Assembly (NCBI RefSeq): GCF_024721175.1
Contig: NZ_CP099402.1
Location: 434,001-498,000, forward strand
Origin: Rhizobium sp. Pop5
GTDB taxonomy: Bacteria > Pseudomonadota > Alphaproteobacteria > Rhizobiales > Rhizobiaceae
Direction of reading: 5' to 3'
Length of the DNA: 64,000 nucleotides
How positions within the stretch are numbered: the stretch's first letter is position 1; every line of letters starts with the position of its first letter. This document shows positions 45,208 through 54,287 of this stretch, one piece after another. Position numbers and translations under genes: made by a program. The notes under the pieces are model-generated. The model was given only the letters and a program-made list of their open reading frames with translations, did not search any database and was not told where the DNA came from.

Positions 45208-47492
45208 GCGGTTTTCACCTCCGCTTGCCCGCCGGCGCGTTCCGTGCTCCGGATGCCGGGACGCTTGCCGAATGCATTGAGGCGCAGCGCATTCGTCACC
45301 ACGATGATCGACGATGTCGACATGGCCACCGCCGCGATCAGCGGTGTCGCCAGTCCGGCGATTGCGATGGGCACCGCCAAGACGTTGTAGCCGATGGCAA
45401 GCGCGAAGTTCTGCCGGATGAGGCTGGCGGACCGCCGCGCGACTACGATCGCTTCAGGAACGGCGTCGAGGCGGTCGTTGAAGAAGACCAGGTCGGCGGC
45501 CTGTCGGCCGATATCGGACGCCGTGGCGGGTGCCATCGAGACATGCGCAGCGGCGAGCGCCGGAGCGTCGTTGAGGCCGTCGCCGACCATGAGCACGCAA
45601 TGGCCCTGATCGCTCAATCTCTGGCATTCCTCGACCTTCTGCTTCGGCGTTAGCGCCCCCAGGGCCCTGTCGATGCCGAGAGCCCTGGCGGTGTTGTCGA
45701 CGACGGTCTGCCTGTCGCCGGATACCATCAGCGTGCCAAGGCCGGCGGCATCGAGCTGGCCGACGGCCTCGGCAGCGCCTGGGCGAAGCGTGTCGTCGAA
45801 GAAGAAGCGGGCGAGATCGACGCCGTTCTTCGACAAGACCACTTCCGAAAAAGGACTGTCGCCGGCGCGCGGTATGAAAGTCGTTCCGCAGGCAAATACT
45901 GCGCTGCCCAGCCGGTAGACATCGGATCCGGTCTTTGCCTCCAGCCCGCCGCCGGGAATTTCCGCGATACTGTCGAAGAACGGTATGGGAACGTCGTCGG
46001 TATCGCGCACCAGCGCTTCGGAAAGCGGATGACGCGAATGCGTGGCCAGCCCGCGGGCAATGGCTGCGCTGCCGTTTTCGATCGTTTCGATTCTGATGAG
46101 CCGCGGCCTTCCCATCGTCAGGGTGCCGGTCTTGTCGAAAGCGACGATATCCGCCTCGCCCAGTCTTTCGAGTACCGAGCCATCCTTGACCATGATGCCT
46201 TTGCGGAAAAGCTCGCCTGCCGCGACAACTTGGACGACCGGAACGGCAAGACCCAGCGCACATGGGCAGGTGATGATCAGGACCGCAACCGCGACCAGCA
46301 TCGCATGCTTCCAGTCGCCGCCGAGAAAACCCCAGGCGAGAAACGAGATCAGCGCCAACAGGTGCACGGCTGGGGAATAAAGTGCCGCGGCGCGGTCGGC
46401 GATCCGGCGGTAGCGCGCTCGCCCGCCCTCTGCGGCTTCCATGAGAGCGATGATTTCCGAGAGGAGCGAATTCCTGGCAAGTCTCGTCGCCCTGAAGACG
46501 AGCGAGCCGGTCAGGTTCATCGCGCCGGAATTCACTTCGCTACCGGCGGCGACGGCGACCGCGCTGCTCTCGCCCGTGACGATGGAGAGGTCCACATCGC
46601 TTTCCCCGCTGACGACGACGCCGTCGACGGGAACGCGTTCACCCGCCGCGATCGAAATCTCGTCGCCCACCGCGATCTCTTCTACCGCGATATAGCGCTG
46701 CGACCCGTCCGGCATCATCAGCAGCGCCCCGCGCGGGGCGAGCCTCGCCAGCCCGTTGATTGCCGCGCGCGCCTTTTCGCGCATGACGTGATCGAGAGTC
46801 CGGCCGATCAGCAGAAAGAACAGCAGGGAAACCGAAGCGTCGAACCACGCATGTTCGCCGTGGTGAGCCGTCTCCCACAAGGAGACGGCATAGGAGAGCG
46901 TGACGGCAAGCGAAATCGGAACGTCCATGTTGGTACGCCCGCGCTTCAGCACGTTCCAAGCCGACTTGAAGAAGAAACGCCCTGCATAGACCAGCGCGGG
47001 TGCCGCGATCATCGCCGAGATCCAGTGAAACATATCGCGCGTCGCAGCATCCGCGCCCGACCAGACCGATACCGAAAGCAGCATGATATTGGCGGCCGCG
47101 AAACCGGAAACGCCGACCGCCAGCAGAAGCTGGTTTCTGGTCCTGTCGCTTTCGGGGGTCGAGGGCGTAAATAGGTGCGCGCGATATCCCGCGGCATTGA
47201 TCGCCGCGAGGATTTCGGAGGGATCGGTCACGCCTTCGTCGAGTTCCTCCTGATAGACGCAGGTCACCCTTCGCGCGGTCAGATTGACCCGGGCTTTCCT
47301 GACGAAGGCCAGCGCCGACAGCGCTCTTTCGATGGTCGAGATGCAGGCGCCGCAATGGACGTCGGGAACGCTGAGATCAAGCTGACGCAACCCTGCGCCG
47401 AGCGGGTGGCTGGCAAGGCGGGTTTCCTCGGCGCTGGATGATGTCGCGCTGAGGGCGAGCACGCTTTCCGTGTCCATGGAGCAGCAGCTCAT
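45204..47492 (-). CDS. fixI: Copper-transporting P-type ATPase FixI/CcoI
   Basis: A 762-residue P1B-type ATPase that brings copper to the cbb3 oxidase assembly pathway. The N-terminal metal site is CGAC (in VPDVHCGACIST), the membrane CPC motif is Cys409-Pro-Cys411, the phosphorylated Asp453 is in DKTGTLT, and GDGLNDAPAL closes the nucleotide domain. A Cys-rich start (MSCCSMD) is typical of FixI. It overlaps both fixH and fixS by ATGA, so the four fix genes are coupled. Confidence 0.96.
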   Translation of the reverse strand: MSCCSMDTESVLALSATSSSAEETRLASHPLGAGLRQLDLSVPDVHCGACISTIERALSALAFVRKARVNLTARRVTCVYQEELDEGVTDPSEILAAINAAGYRAHLFTPSTPESDRTRNQLLLAVGVSGFAAANIMLLSVSVWSGADAATRDMFHWISAMIAAPALVYAGRFFFKSAWNVLKRGRTNMDVPISLAVTLSYAVSLWETAHHGEHAWFDASVSLLFFLLIGRTLDHVMREKARAAINGLARLAPRGALLMMPDGSQRYIAVEEIAVGDEISIAAGERVPVDGVVVSGESDVDLSIVTGESSAVAVAAGSEVNSGAMNLTGSLVFRATRLARNSLLSEIIALMEAAEGGRARYRRIADRAAALYSPAVHLLALISFLAWGFLGGDWKHAMLVAVAVLIITCPCALGLAVPVVQVVAAGELFRKGIMVKDGSVLERLGEADIVAFDKTGTLTMGRPRLIRIETIENGSAAIARGLATHSRHPLSEALVRDTDDVPIPFFDSIAEIPGGGLEAKTGSDVYRLGSAVFACGTTFIPRAGDSPFSEVVLSKNGVDLARFFFDDTLRPGAAEAVGQLDAAGLGTLMVSGDRQTVVDNTARALGIDRALGALTPKQKVEECQRLSDQGHCVLMVGDGLNDAPALAAAHVSMAPATASDIGRQAADLVFFNDRLDAVPEAIVVARRSASLIRQNFALAIGYNVLAVPIAIAGLATPLIAAVAMSTSSIIVVTNALRLNAFGKRPGIRSTERAGGQAEVKTA

Positions 47493-47974
47493 TGTCCGAA
47501 CTCCGCGGTATCGAAGCGTTTGGCCTCGTGCATGACGACGATGCCGGCCCTTCGCGAGATGATCTCGACGATCCAGTCGCCTTCGGCGACCACATGCTCG
47601 GCTTCGAAGCGCCCCTCACCCGTCTTTCCGAGCGTGAGGTGGAAGTCCTCGTGGTCTCCGACCGGCCGCTTGAAATTCAGCACGACATCGTCGACGACTG
47701 CGGGCGACCCGCCCTTGTCGTGAATGTCGTAGCGGATCTCGCGCCCGTTGATGGATAGATCGCCCTCAATACCGGAGGCGGCCATCGCCTTCATCGCTGC
47801 CGCGTTGCGATTGAATTCCTGGCTGGCGACATAGGTGTTTTCCACGACCAGACCGCTCCAGCTGGAGGAGGCATATACGGCCATGGTGACATTTACGGAA
47901 ATCACCACGGCGAAGAATGCCGAGGTCACGAGCAGCATGTGCAGGCCAGTGAAACCTTGAGCAGAAGCCTTCAT
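47489..47974 (-). CDS. fixH: Cbb3 oxidase accessory protein FixH
   Basis: A 161-residue protein with one N-terminal membrane helix (LLVTSAFFAVVISVNVTMAV) and a periplasmic beta domain, typical of FixH/CcoH, which acts early in cbb3 oxidase assembly together with FixI. The start and stop codons overlap fixG and fixI by four bases each. Confidence 0.94.
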   Translation of the reverse strand: MKASAQGFTGLHMLLVTSAFFAVVISVNVTMAVYASSSWSGLVVENTYVASQEFNRNAAAMKAMAASGIEGDLSINGREIRYDIHDKGGSPAVVDDVVLNFKRPVGDHEDFHLTLGKTGEGRFEAEHVVAEGDWIVEIISRRAGIVVMHEAKRFDTAEFGQ

Positions 47975-49539
47975 TTGACGTCTCCCGGTGCATTGAACGC
48001 CGCCCGATAGGTCGCCCGGTCGGATCGGTCCGCATCTTCGATGACGAAGAGGAATTCGTTGATTTCGGCTCCGTCAGGCTTGCGCGTCACGAAGACCTTG
48101 AGCGTTGTGGCCGCGTCGGGTTCGGCATGGACGATAAAGCTGCGGCCGTCTTCCTTGCCGAGTTCGGAAATGCGCATCGTCGCTCCCTCCAGCCCGACCA
48201 GCGCAATGCTCACATCCCTCGGCGTCGGCACCATGTTGAGGACGCGCAGCGTGTAACCGTTGCGGATCGAGCCGTCGCTTTCCAGGACATATTGCGGGTT
48301 TCGGTCGTGGACGACATTGAGTTCGAGGCGCTCGCGGAAGGCGAGATGGATGATCATGGCAATGCCGATCGAGGCCCAGACGACGGCGTAAAAGACAATT
48401 CTCGGACGGAAGACGATGCGCCAATCGAAGTGCCGGACCGCCGAAACGAAACTTCCATCCTCGTTTCGGACCTTGGACGGTTGGATCGGCGTTGTTCCCC
48501 CTTCCGTCGCAAGCGACATATTGCTCGAATATTCGCTGAGCGTCGCGTAGGCGATCAGGCCGCGGGGCTTGCCGAGCTTGTCCATCACCCCATCGCAGGC
48601 ATCGATGCAGAGAGCGCATGTGATGCACTCCATCTGCTGCCCGTCGCGAATATCGATTCCCATCGGACAGACGGCCACGCAGGCATTGCAATCCACGCAG
48701 TCCCCGAGCGGCGCGCCCTTGGCCTGCGCCTTCTTGGCATGGCGCGACCGCTGCTCGCCCCGCCAGTCGTTGTAGGTGACGACGAGGGAGTTCTCGTCGA
48801 GCATGGCGCCCTGAATGCGCGGCCAAGGGCACATATAGGTGCACACCTGCTCGCGCATGAGGCCGCCGAGCACATAGGTCGTCCCGGTCAGTATGGCGAC
48901 CGTCGCATAGGCGACTGCGGGAGCCCCACCGGTGAACAGCGAAACAGCCAGGGTCGGGGCATCGGCAAAATAGAAGATCCACGCGCCGCCGGTGGCAACG
49001 CCGATCACGAGCCAGATCGAATGTTTGACAACGCGTTTCCTCAACTTGTCGAAGCTGAAGGGAGCGGCATCAAGTTTCATTCGCGCATTCCGGTCGCCTT
49101 CGATCGCGCGTTCAACGACGAGGAAGAGATCGACCCAGACGGTCTGCGGACAGGCATAGCCGCACCATGCACGGCCGACCGCCGAGGTGACGAGAAACAG
49201 GCCGAAGCCGGCCATGACGAGCAGGCCGGCGACATAGTAGAATTCCTGGGGCCAGATTTCGATGAAGAAAAAGAAGAAACGCCGCGACGAGAGGTCAATG
49301 AGGATCGCCTGGTCGGGCGCATAAGGACCGCGATCCCAGCGGATCCACGGCGCAAGGTAGTAGATACCAAGCGTGATCAGCATCACGATCCACTTGAACC
49401 GGCGGAATCGCCCCTCGGCGCGCTTGGGAAAAATCTTCTTCCGAGGCGCGTAAAGAGGCTGCCGGTTGCGGCGCGCATTGACCGGCTCGACATTGACCCG
49501 CTCGACGTCATTGGGATCTGGTGCAGAGTAGAGATTCAT
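47971..49539 (-). CDS. fixG: Ferredoxin-like membrane protein FixG/CcoG
   Basis: A 522-residue inner-membrane protein with several helices and two 4Fe-4S motifs: CVDCNACVAVCP and CITCALCIDAC. The membrane part has GYACPQTVWVDLF. CcoG reduces copper for cbb3 assembly and is the first gene of fixGHIS. A consensus FixK/FNR box (49593-49606) lies about 55 bases upstream. A C-terminal FixG-type Ig-like domain follows. The operon most likely extends to fixS and further to the Crp-type regulator and ccmE. Confidence 0.96.
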   Translation of the reverse strand: MNLYSAPDPNDVERVNVEPVNARRNRQPLYAPRKKIFPKRAEGRFRRFKWIVMLITLGIYYLAPWIRWDRGPYAPDQAILIDLSSRRFFFFFIEIWPQEFYYVAGLLVMAGFGLFLVTSAVGRAWCGYACPQTVWVDLFLVVERAIEGDRNARMKLDAAPFSFDKLRKRVVKHSIWLVIGVATGGAWIFYFADAPTLAVSLFTGGAPAVAYATVAILTGTTYVLGGLMREQVCTYMCPWPRIQGAMLDENSLVVTYNDWRGEQRSRHAKKAQAKGAPLGDCVDCNACVAVCPMGIDIRDGQQMECITCALCIDACDGVMDKLGKPRGLIAYATLSEYSSNMSLATEGGTTPIQPSKVRNEDGSFVSAVRHFDWRIVFRPRIVFYAVVWASIGIAMIIHLAFRERLELNVVHDRNPQYVLESDGSIRNGYTLRVLNMVPTPRDVSIALVGLEGATMRISELGKEDGRSFIVHAEPDAATTLKVFVTRKPDGAEINEFLFVIEDADRSDRATYRAAFNAPGDVK

Positions 49540-49592
49540 TGGACCTTATCCGGTTTCGCCTGTTCTTCTGTCATCCGTGGCGCATCCATTCC

Positions 49593-49606
49593 TTGATGCA
49601 GATCAA
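49593..49606 (-). promoter_or_regulatory. FixK/FNR box for fixG operon
   Basis: TTGAT-GCAG-ATCAA is a full-consensus anaerobox, 54 bases upstream of fixG. Confidence 0.85.
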
Positions 49607-49649
49607 GAAAGAACACCTTCCGCGGACGAACGCCTCGCGGAGAAGGAAA

Positions 49650-49679
49650 AGGCCACGCCCTGGAGAGAGGGCGTGGCCT
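49650..49679 (-). terminator. Rho-independent terminator of the fixNOQP operon
   Basis: AGGCCACGCCCT and AGGGCGTGGCCT form a perfect 12-bp stem with a 6-base loop; reading leftward it is followed by TTTTCCTT. It would end transcription from fixNOQP and the small frame at 49731-49916, and it isolates the fixG promoter. Confidence 0.8.
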
Positions 49680-49730
49680 GGAGGAACTGCGGAGGAGAAA
49701 CACCGCCGAGACGTCCTCGACAATCCAGAA

Positions 49731-49916
49731 CTACCGGCTCGTCGGCTCGTGATCTTTGAGGCAGGTCAAACTGACGATCGAATTGCCGATCTTTGCCGGA
49801 TCATCCCGCTCAGAAGATGAAGGTATCGCCTTGGCGCGTGCCGACACACGTGACCGGATGGCGGCGCGTGGCGTGCCGTAGAGAACGAGGATCGGATTGT
49901 GGTCATGAGCTGTCAT
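49731..49916 (-). CDS. Possible small protein at the end of the fixNOQP operon
   Basis: A 61-residue frame starting MTAHDHNPILVLYGTPRA. It starts 11 bases after the fixP stop with GAGGGACAGG upstream and ends about 50 bases before the operon terminator, which makes it likely to be transcribed. The sequence is hydrophilic with one short hydrophobic run and no known domain. It may be a real accessory gene or a random frame; I cannot decide without comparison to related genomes. Confidence 0.4.
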   Translation of the reverse strand: MTAHDHNPILVLYGTPRAAIRSRVSARAKAIPSSSERDDPAKIGNSIVSLTCLKDHEPTSR

Positions 49917-49927
49917 GGGCCTGTCCC

Positions 49928-50791
49928 TCACGTTCCGCCGCCAAGCGAATGAACGAAGACTGTCAGTTCCTTGACCGTCGTATCGCCGAGGCGCCCGGCC
50001 CAGGCCGGCATGATGCCATGTTTGGGAGAGGCCACCTGGCGAGCGATGGCGTCTTCGCCGCGCGCCTTCAGCCAGATCGCGTCAGCCAGATCCGGCGCGC
50101 CCATTTCCACCTTCCCCTTGGCGTCCTCGCCGTGGCATGCGGCGCAGTTGTCGAGGAAGACCTGCTTTCCCGCCGCCGCGAGAGCAGGATCAGAGGCTGT
50201 ATTGGTCAGTCCCCAAACGTAGGCGGCGACCTGTTTCATCTGGACAGGCTCCAGGACATCGGTAAAGGCCGGCATCTCGGAGGCGTGCGTTTCGGCGTCC
50301 GAATCGAAGCGGATCCCGTGCGCGATCGTCTTCTGGATGGCATCGAGATCCCCACCCCATAGCCAGTCGTCATCGTTGAGATTCGGAAATCCAGGGCCGC
50401 CGCTGGCGCCCGACCCATGGCACTGCGCGCAGTTCACCTTGAAAGCGGATGCGCCGCCGGCAATGGCGAATTCCCGAAGAACAGGATCGGTGTCGATCTC
50501 CTGCACCGTCTTGGCGGCAATCAGGTCATGGAACTTTGTCTGAGACGCCTTGGCGAGATCGAGGTCCTGCTGCAACTCGGCGCGCGTCGAGTAGCCGAAA
50601 TAGCCTTTGGTGGCGGACGTGATCATCGGGATGGCCGGATAGGCAATGGCATAGCCGATCGCCCACAGGATGGTCACATAGAATGTCCAGACCCACCAGC
50701 GCGGCATGGGATTGTTGAGTTCGCGGATGCCGTCCCATTCATGTCCGGTTGTTTCGACGCCGCTCAATTCATCGATATGTTTTTCCGACAT
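49928..50791 (-). CDS. fixP: Cbb3 oxidase di-haem subunit FixP/CcoP
   Basis: A 287-residue membrane-anchored cytochrome c with CAQCH at residues 121-125 and CAACH at 216-220, passing electrons to FixO/FixN. The N-terminal motif NNPMPRWWVWTFYVTILWAIG is the family start, here described by its first residues NNPMPRWW. I prefer the ATG at 50791 (MSEKHIDELSG, with GAAGGA upstream), which fits known FixP proteins; an ATG at 50800 would have no room for a ribosome site. The start overlaps the fixQ stop. Confidence 0.95.
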   Translation of the reverse strand: MSEKHIDELSGVETTGHEWDGIRELNNPMPRWWVWTFYVTILWAIGYAIAYPAIPMITSATKGYFGYSTRAELQQDLDLAKASQTKFHDLIAAKTVQEIDTDPVLREFAIAGGASAFKVNCAQCHGSGASGGPGFPNLNDDDWLWGGDLDAIQKTIAHGIRFDSDAETHASEMPAFTDVLEPVQMKQVAAYVWGLTNTASDPALAAAGKQVFLDNCAACHGEDAKGKVEMGAPDLADAIWLKARGEDAIARQVASPKHGIMPAWAGRLGDTTVKELTVFVHSLGGGT

Positions 50792-50792
50792 C

Positions 50793-50945
50793 TCAGTCAT
50801 CCTTCAAGGGAATATCGGCGGCCTCTTTTGCGGCCTGCTTGCTGCCCGGGCGAAGCGTGAATACGACCGCGCCGACGAAGAATGCCGTCATTGCCAGAAG
50901 GCCCCAGCTGTCGGCGAAGTGTCTCATTGCTGTGTAGGTTTCCAT
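50793..50945 (-). CDS. fixQ: Cbb3 oxidase small subunit FixQ/CcoQ
   Basis: A 50-residue protein (METYTAMRHFADSWG start) with one membrane helix (LLAMTAFFVGAVVFTL) and a charged tail, the usual size and shape for FixQ/CcoQ, which stabilises the oxidase. It lies between fixO (8 bases away) and fixP (start just past its stop) in the standard fixNOQP order. Confidence 0.95.
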   Translation of the reverse strand: METYTAMRHFADSWGLLAMTAFFVGAVVFTLRPGSKQAAKEAADIPLKDD

Positions 50946-50953
50946 GGATCACC

Positions 50954-51688
50954 TCATCGGTAGCCGGTCGCGTCGTCATAGGTCGAGAAATCGACCAGCG
51001 TGCCAAGCATCTGCAGATAGGACACCAGGGCGTCCATTTCGGTCAGCCTGGCCGGATCGCCATCGAAATCGCCGACCTTCGCCTTCGGATAGCGCGCAAG
51101 CAGCGCCGTCGTGTCCGCGTTCGGATCGGCCTGGGCCTTCATGTCGGCTTCCGCATTCGCCAGCATGTCGTCGTTGTAGGGCACGCCCACGTCCTCGTTG
51201 GCCTTGAGGTCCATGCCGATATCCTTGACCGTCACCTCCTGCTCCTTGAGGAAGGCGTAGCTCGGCATGATCGATTCCGGCACGACCGCCCGCGGGTTTG
51301 CGAGATGCTGGACGTGCCATTCGTTCGAATATCGTCCGCCGACGCGGGCGAGATCCGGCCCGGTCCGCTTGGACCCCCACTGGAAGGGATGGTCGTACAT
51401 GGACTCGGCTGCGAGCGAGTAGTGGCCGTAGCGCTCCACCTCGTCGCGGAACGGTCTGATCATCTGGCTATGGCAGAGATAGCATCCTTCGCGGATGTAG
51501 ATGTTTCGCCCCGCGAGCTCCAGCGGCGTATAGGGCCGCATGCCCTCCACCTTTTCGATCGTGTTCTGCAGGTAGAACAGCGGAGCGATTTCGACAATTC
51601 CGCCAATGCTCACGACAAGCAGCGAGCCGACGAGAAGAAGCGTCGCGTTCTTTTCAAGGATCTGGTGTTTATCAAGTATCGATGCCAT
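50954..51688 (-). CDS. fixO: Cbb3 oxidase mono-haem subunit FixO/CcoO
   Basis: A 244-residue cytochrome c subunit with an N-terminal membrane helix and one haem site, CYLCH at residues 69-73 ([15 protein letters not shown]). Length and order are standard. It starts 8 bases after fixN and is followed by fixQ 8 bases later. Confidence 0.96.
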   Translation of the reverse strand: MASILDKHQILEKNATLLLVGSLLVVSIGGIVEIAPLFYLQNTIEKVEGMRPYTPLELAGRNIYIREGCYLCHSQMIRPFRDEVERYGHYSLAAESMYDHPFQWGSKRTGPDLARVGGRYSNEWHVQHLANPRAVVPESIMPSYAFLKEQEVTVKDIGMDLKANEDVGVPYNDDMLANAEADMKAQADPNADTTALLARYPKAKVGDFDGDPARLTEMDALVSYLQMLGTLVDFSTYDDATGYR

Positions 51689-51696
51689 GTCTCACC

Positions 51697-53319
51697 TCAT
51701 TCGGCAGGCTGTGCTTGAGGCACGAAAGTGGTCGGGATCGCCGCTTCGTCGCGCAGACGTCCGCGGATGGTCATGAACACGTTCCAAGCCATGACGAGAC
51801 CGCCCGCCAGGTAGAGCGCCCCGCCGACCGCGCGCAGCACGTAGTAGGGGATCATCGCCGCGACCGTTTCCGCGAAGGAATAGACGAGGAAGCCCTGGGC
51901 ATTGTATTCGCGCCACATCAGCCCCTGCTGGATACCGGCAACCCAGAGCACGGCGGCGTAGATCACGATCCCGAGCGTTGCGAGCCAGAAGTGCCAGTTG
52001 ACCATCCGCAGGCTGTAGAGGCGCTCGCGCCCCCATAGTTTCGGCGTCAGGTAGTAGATCGCCCCGAAGGTGATCATCCCGACCCAGCCGAGAGCGCCGG
52101 AATGCACGTGACCGATCGTCCACTCGGTATAGTGGCTGAGCGAATTGACCGTCTTCACCGACATCATCGGGCCTTCGAAGGTCGACATCCCGTAGAAGGC
52201 GATGGCGACGATCATCATGCGGATGATCGGATCGGTGCGGATCTTGTCCCACGCGCCCGAAAGAGTCATGAGACCGTTGATCATGCCGCCCCAGGAGGGC
52301 ATCCACAGCATCACCGAGAAGACCATGCCGAGCGTCTGGGCCCAGTCGGGCAGTGCCGTATAGTGCAGGTGATGCGGGCCGGCCCAGATATACATGAAGA
52401 TCAGCGCCCAGAAGTGGATGATCGACAGCCGGTAGGAATAGACGGGCCGATTGGCCTGCTTCGGCACGAAGTAATACATCATGCCCAGGAAGCCGGCGGT
52501 GAGGAAGAAGCCGACGGCGTTGTGGCCGTACCACCACTGGGTCAGCGCGTCCTGAACGCCCGAGAAGAGGGAATAGCTCTTGGAGCCGAGGAACGAGGCC
52601 GGAACCGCCAGATTGTTGACCACGTGCAGCAGCGCGATGGTGACGATGAAGCCGAGATAGAACCAGTTCGCCACGTAGATATGCGGCTCTTTGCGCTTGA
52701 GGATCGTGCCGAGGTAGACGGCGAGATAGGCGACCCAGACGATGGTCAGCCAGAGATCGACATACCATTCGGGCTCGGCATATTCACGGGCCTGGGTGAT
52801 GCCGAGAACGTATCCGGTCGCAGCCATCACGATGAAGAGCTGATAGCCCCAGAAGACGAACCAGGCGAGGCTGCCGCCGAAGAGACGGGCTCGACAGGTG
52901 CGCTGCACCACATAGAACGACGTCATGATGAGAGCGTTGCCGCCGAAGGCGAAGATGACCGCCGAGGTGTGAACGGGCCGCAGCCTTCCGAAATTCAGAT
53001 AGGGCGCGATGTTGAGGTCGGGAAAGGCCAGCTGCAGGGCGATGACGACCCCGACGAGGAAGCCGACCACGCCCCAGAACACCGTAGCGATCAGGCCGTA
53101 GCGTATCACCTCGTCGAAATAGCCCGACACATCGACCTTCCGCCGCTGGTCCGCCGGTGCGAAATCGACGTTCCTGACCAGGAGCACTGTTCCCACCACG
53201 AGGCAGAAGCAGAGTATGCCCATATGGACCGCAAAGAGATGATCGTGCGCGAATGCGGCTCCCAGCAGCGCTAGAAACGCCGCGACAGCAACCACCATCG
53301 TTTCCGTCGTGTAATTCAT
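51697..53319 (-). CDS. fixN: Cbb3-type cytochrome oxidase subunit I, FixN/CcoN
   Basis: A 540-residue polytopic catalytic subunit with about 12-14 membrane helices that reduces oxygen at very low concentration. The copper/haem ligand regions are present (for example [19 protein letters not shown] and [16 protein letters not shown]). It begins the fixNOQP operon. A perfect FixK/FNR box (53408-53421) lies about 90 bases upstream and is shared with the intergenic space that carries the fixK K-box. Rhizobia often have two or three fixNOQP copies; this is one plasmid-type copy. Confidence 0.97.
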   Translation of the reverse strand: MNYTTETMVVAVAAFLALLGAAFAHDHLFAVHMGILCFCLVVGTVLLVRNVDFAPADQRRKVDVSGYFDEVIRYGLIATVFWGVVGFLVGVVIALQLAFPDLNIAPYLNFGRLRPVHTSAVIFAFGGNALIMTSFYVVQRTCRARLFGGSLAWFVFWGYQLFIVMAATGYVLGITQAREYAEPEWYVDLWLTIVWVAYLAVYLGTILKRKEPHIYVANWFYLGFIVTIALLHVVNNLAVPASFLGSKSYSLFSGVQDALTQWWYGHNAVGFFLTAGFLGMMYYFVPKQANRPVYSYRLSIIHFWALIFMYIWAGPHHLHYTALPDWAQTLGMVFSVMLWMPSWGGMINGLMTLSGAWDKIRTDPIIRMMIVAIAFYGMSTFEGPMMSVKTVNSLSHYTEWTIGHVHSGALGWVGMITFGAIYYLTPKLWGRERLYSLRMVNWHFWLATLGIVIYAAVLWVAGIQQGLMWREYNAQGFLVYSFAETVAAMIPYYVLRAVGGALYLAGGLVMAWNVFMTIRGRLRDEAAIPTTFVPQAQPAE

Positions 53320-53407
53320 GATGTCGTCCCCAGTGCAAAGACGACCGCGTCGCGGCCGGCTTTCTCGTCGCTCGAGGCAGGACTGTCACGAAGCGGGGAG
53401 AGGCTCC

Positions 53408-53421
53408 TTGATCTACATCAA
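53408..53421 (-). promoter_or_regulatory. FixK/FNR box for fixNOQP
   Basis: TTGAT-CTAC-ATCAA is a perfect anaerobox in the divergent fixN-fixK intergenic space, 89 bases from the fixN start. Confidence 0.88.
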
Positions 53422-53454
53422 CGAGAGAGCGACAAGCGGAGGGCGATCGCCGCT

Positions 53455-53470
53455 GTTACAAAGTGTTACA
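53455..53470 (+). promoter_or_regulatory. K-box (FxkR-type binding site) upstream of fixK
   Basis: GTTACA-AAGT-GTTACA is an exact direct repeat with a 4-base spacer, the form described for the K-box bound by FxkR upstream of fixK in Rhizobium etli. It is about 85 bases from the fixK start. Confidence 0.8.
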
Positions 53471-53555
53471 ATCTTTCACCCTTTTGCACCGTTCGCTCAT
53501 CCCCGTGTGACGCAGCAGAGTTCTAGTGGGCTCACTGACCACGAGGGACCAGACG

Positions 53556-54287
53556 ATGCTGATGCAGAACAATCAGGCGTTCGAAAATGCCGAGATGGCG
53601 AATGAGGCGATTCACGCCGGCCAATCTCTGTCGTCGCTTTTCCTGACGTCGGCGGCGGAAGCCGTTCCCGCCGGGAGAGCGATCTGCTGGGAAGGCGACA
53701 AGGCGAACCATCTTTTCCAGGTCGTGGAAGGAGTCGTCCGCCTGCATCGCATCATCGGCGAAGGTCGCCGCGTCATAACCGCGTTTCATTTCGCCGGCGA
53801 TCTCATCGGAGCCTCTCAGCAAAATGATTTCCTGTTCACGGCGGAGGCGGTTACCCACTGCAAGATTCGCCGCATCTCCCGGAAAAGCTTCCACGAGGAA
53901 GTCGCTCGGTCGCATGCTCTCGGCCCCGCTTACATCTCGCTCCTTTGCCAGGAGGCAGCCGCCGCGCACGAACAGATGGTGCTCCTGTCGAAGAAGAACG
54001 CCGAAGAGCGGCTGTGCAGCTTCATCGTCAGGCTTGCATCCCGCCGCAGCCCGCAGCCGCGGCAGGACCTGGTGCCGGTGCCGATGAACCGGCAGGACAT
54101 TGCCGATCATCTCGGACTAACCATCGAAACCGTGTCCCGCACGATTACGAAACTTGCGTCACGCAACATCGTTATTCCGGAGGGCCGGCACGACCTCAGG
54201 ATCGTAAATCTCGCTCGCCTTGCACAGTTGTCCGGTGATGCAGATGATTTTTCTGACGATTCCTGCCATAGGGTCAAGCTGCACTGA
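53556..54287 (+). CDS. fixK: Transcriptional activator FixK (Crp/Fnr family)
   Basis: A 243-residue activator without the N-terminal Fe-S cysteines of FnrN, hence FixK type. The effector barrel is followed by the helix-turn-helix NRQDIADHLGLTIETVSRTI, with the E-x2-SR residues that read TTGAT half sites. It activates fixNOQP, fixGHIS and other boxed genes in low oxygen. The ATG at 53556 follows GAGGG; an upstream GTG at 53526 is possible. Its stop overlaps the start of the hybrid FixL gene by one base, so sensor and regulator are coupled. It is controlled by the K-box upstream. Confidence 0.92.
   Translation: MLMQNNQAFENAEMANEAIHAGQSLSSLFLTSAAEAVPAGRAICWEGDKANHLFQVVEGVVRLHRIIGEGRRVITAFHFAGDLIGASQQNDFLFTAEAVTHCKIRRISRKSFHEEVARSHALGPAYISLLCQEAAAAHEQMVLLSKKNAEERLCSFIVRLASRRSPQPRQDLVPVPMNRQDIADHLGLTIETVSRTITKLASRNIVIPEGRHDLRIVNLARLAQLSGDADDFSDDSCHRVKLH

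Larger units (their letters stand above)
49540..49927. other. Region between fixP and fixG
   Basis: This 388-base interval holds, from right to left, a possible 61-codon gene (49731-49916), a strong leftward terminator (49650-49679) and the FixK/FNR box and leader of fixG (49593-49606). Nothing further was seen. Confidence 0.7.
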
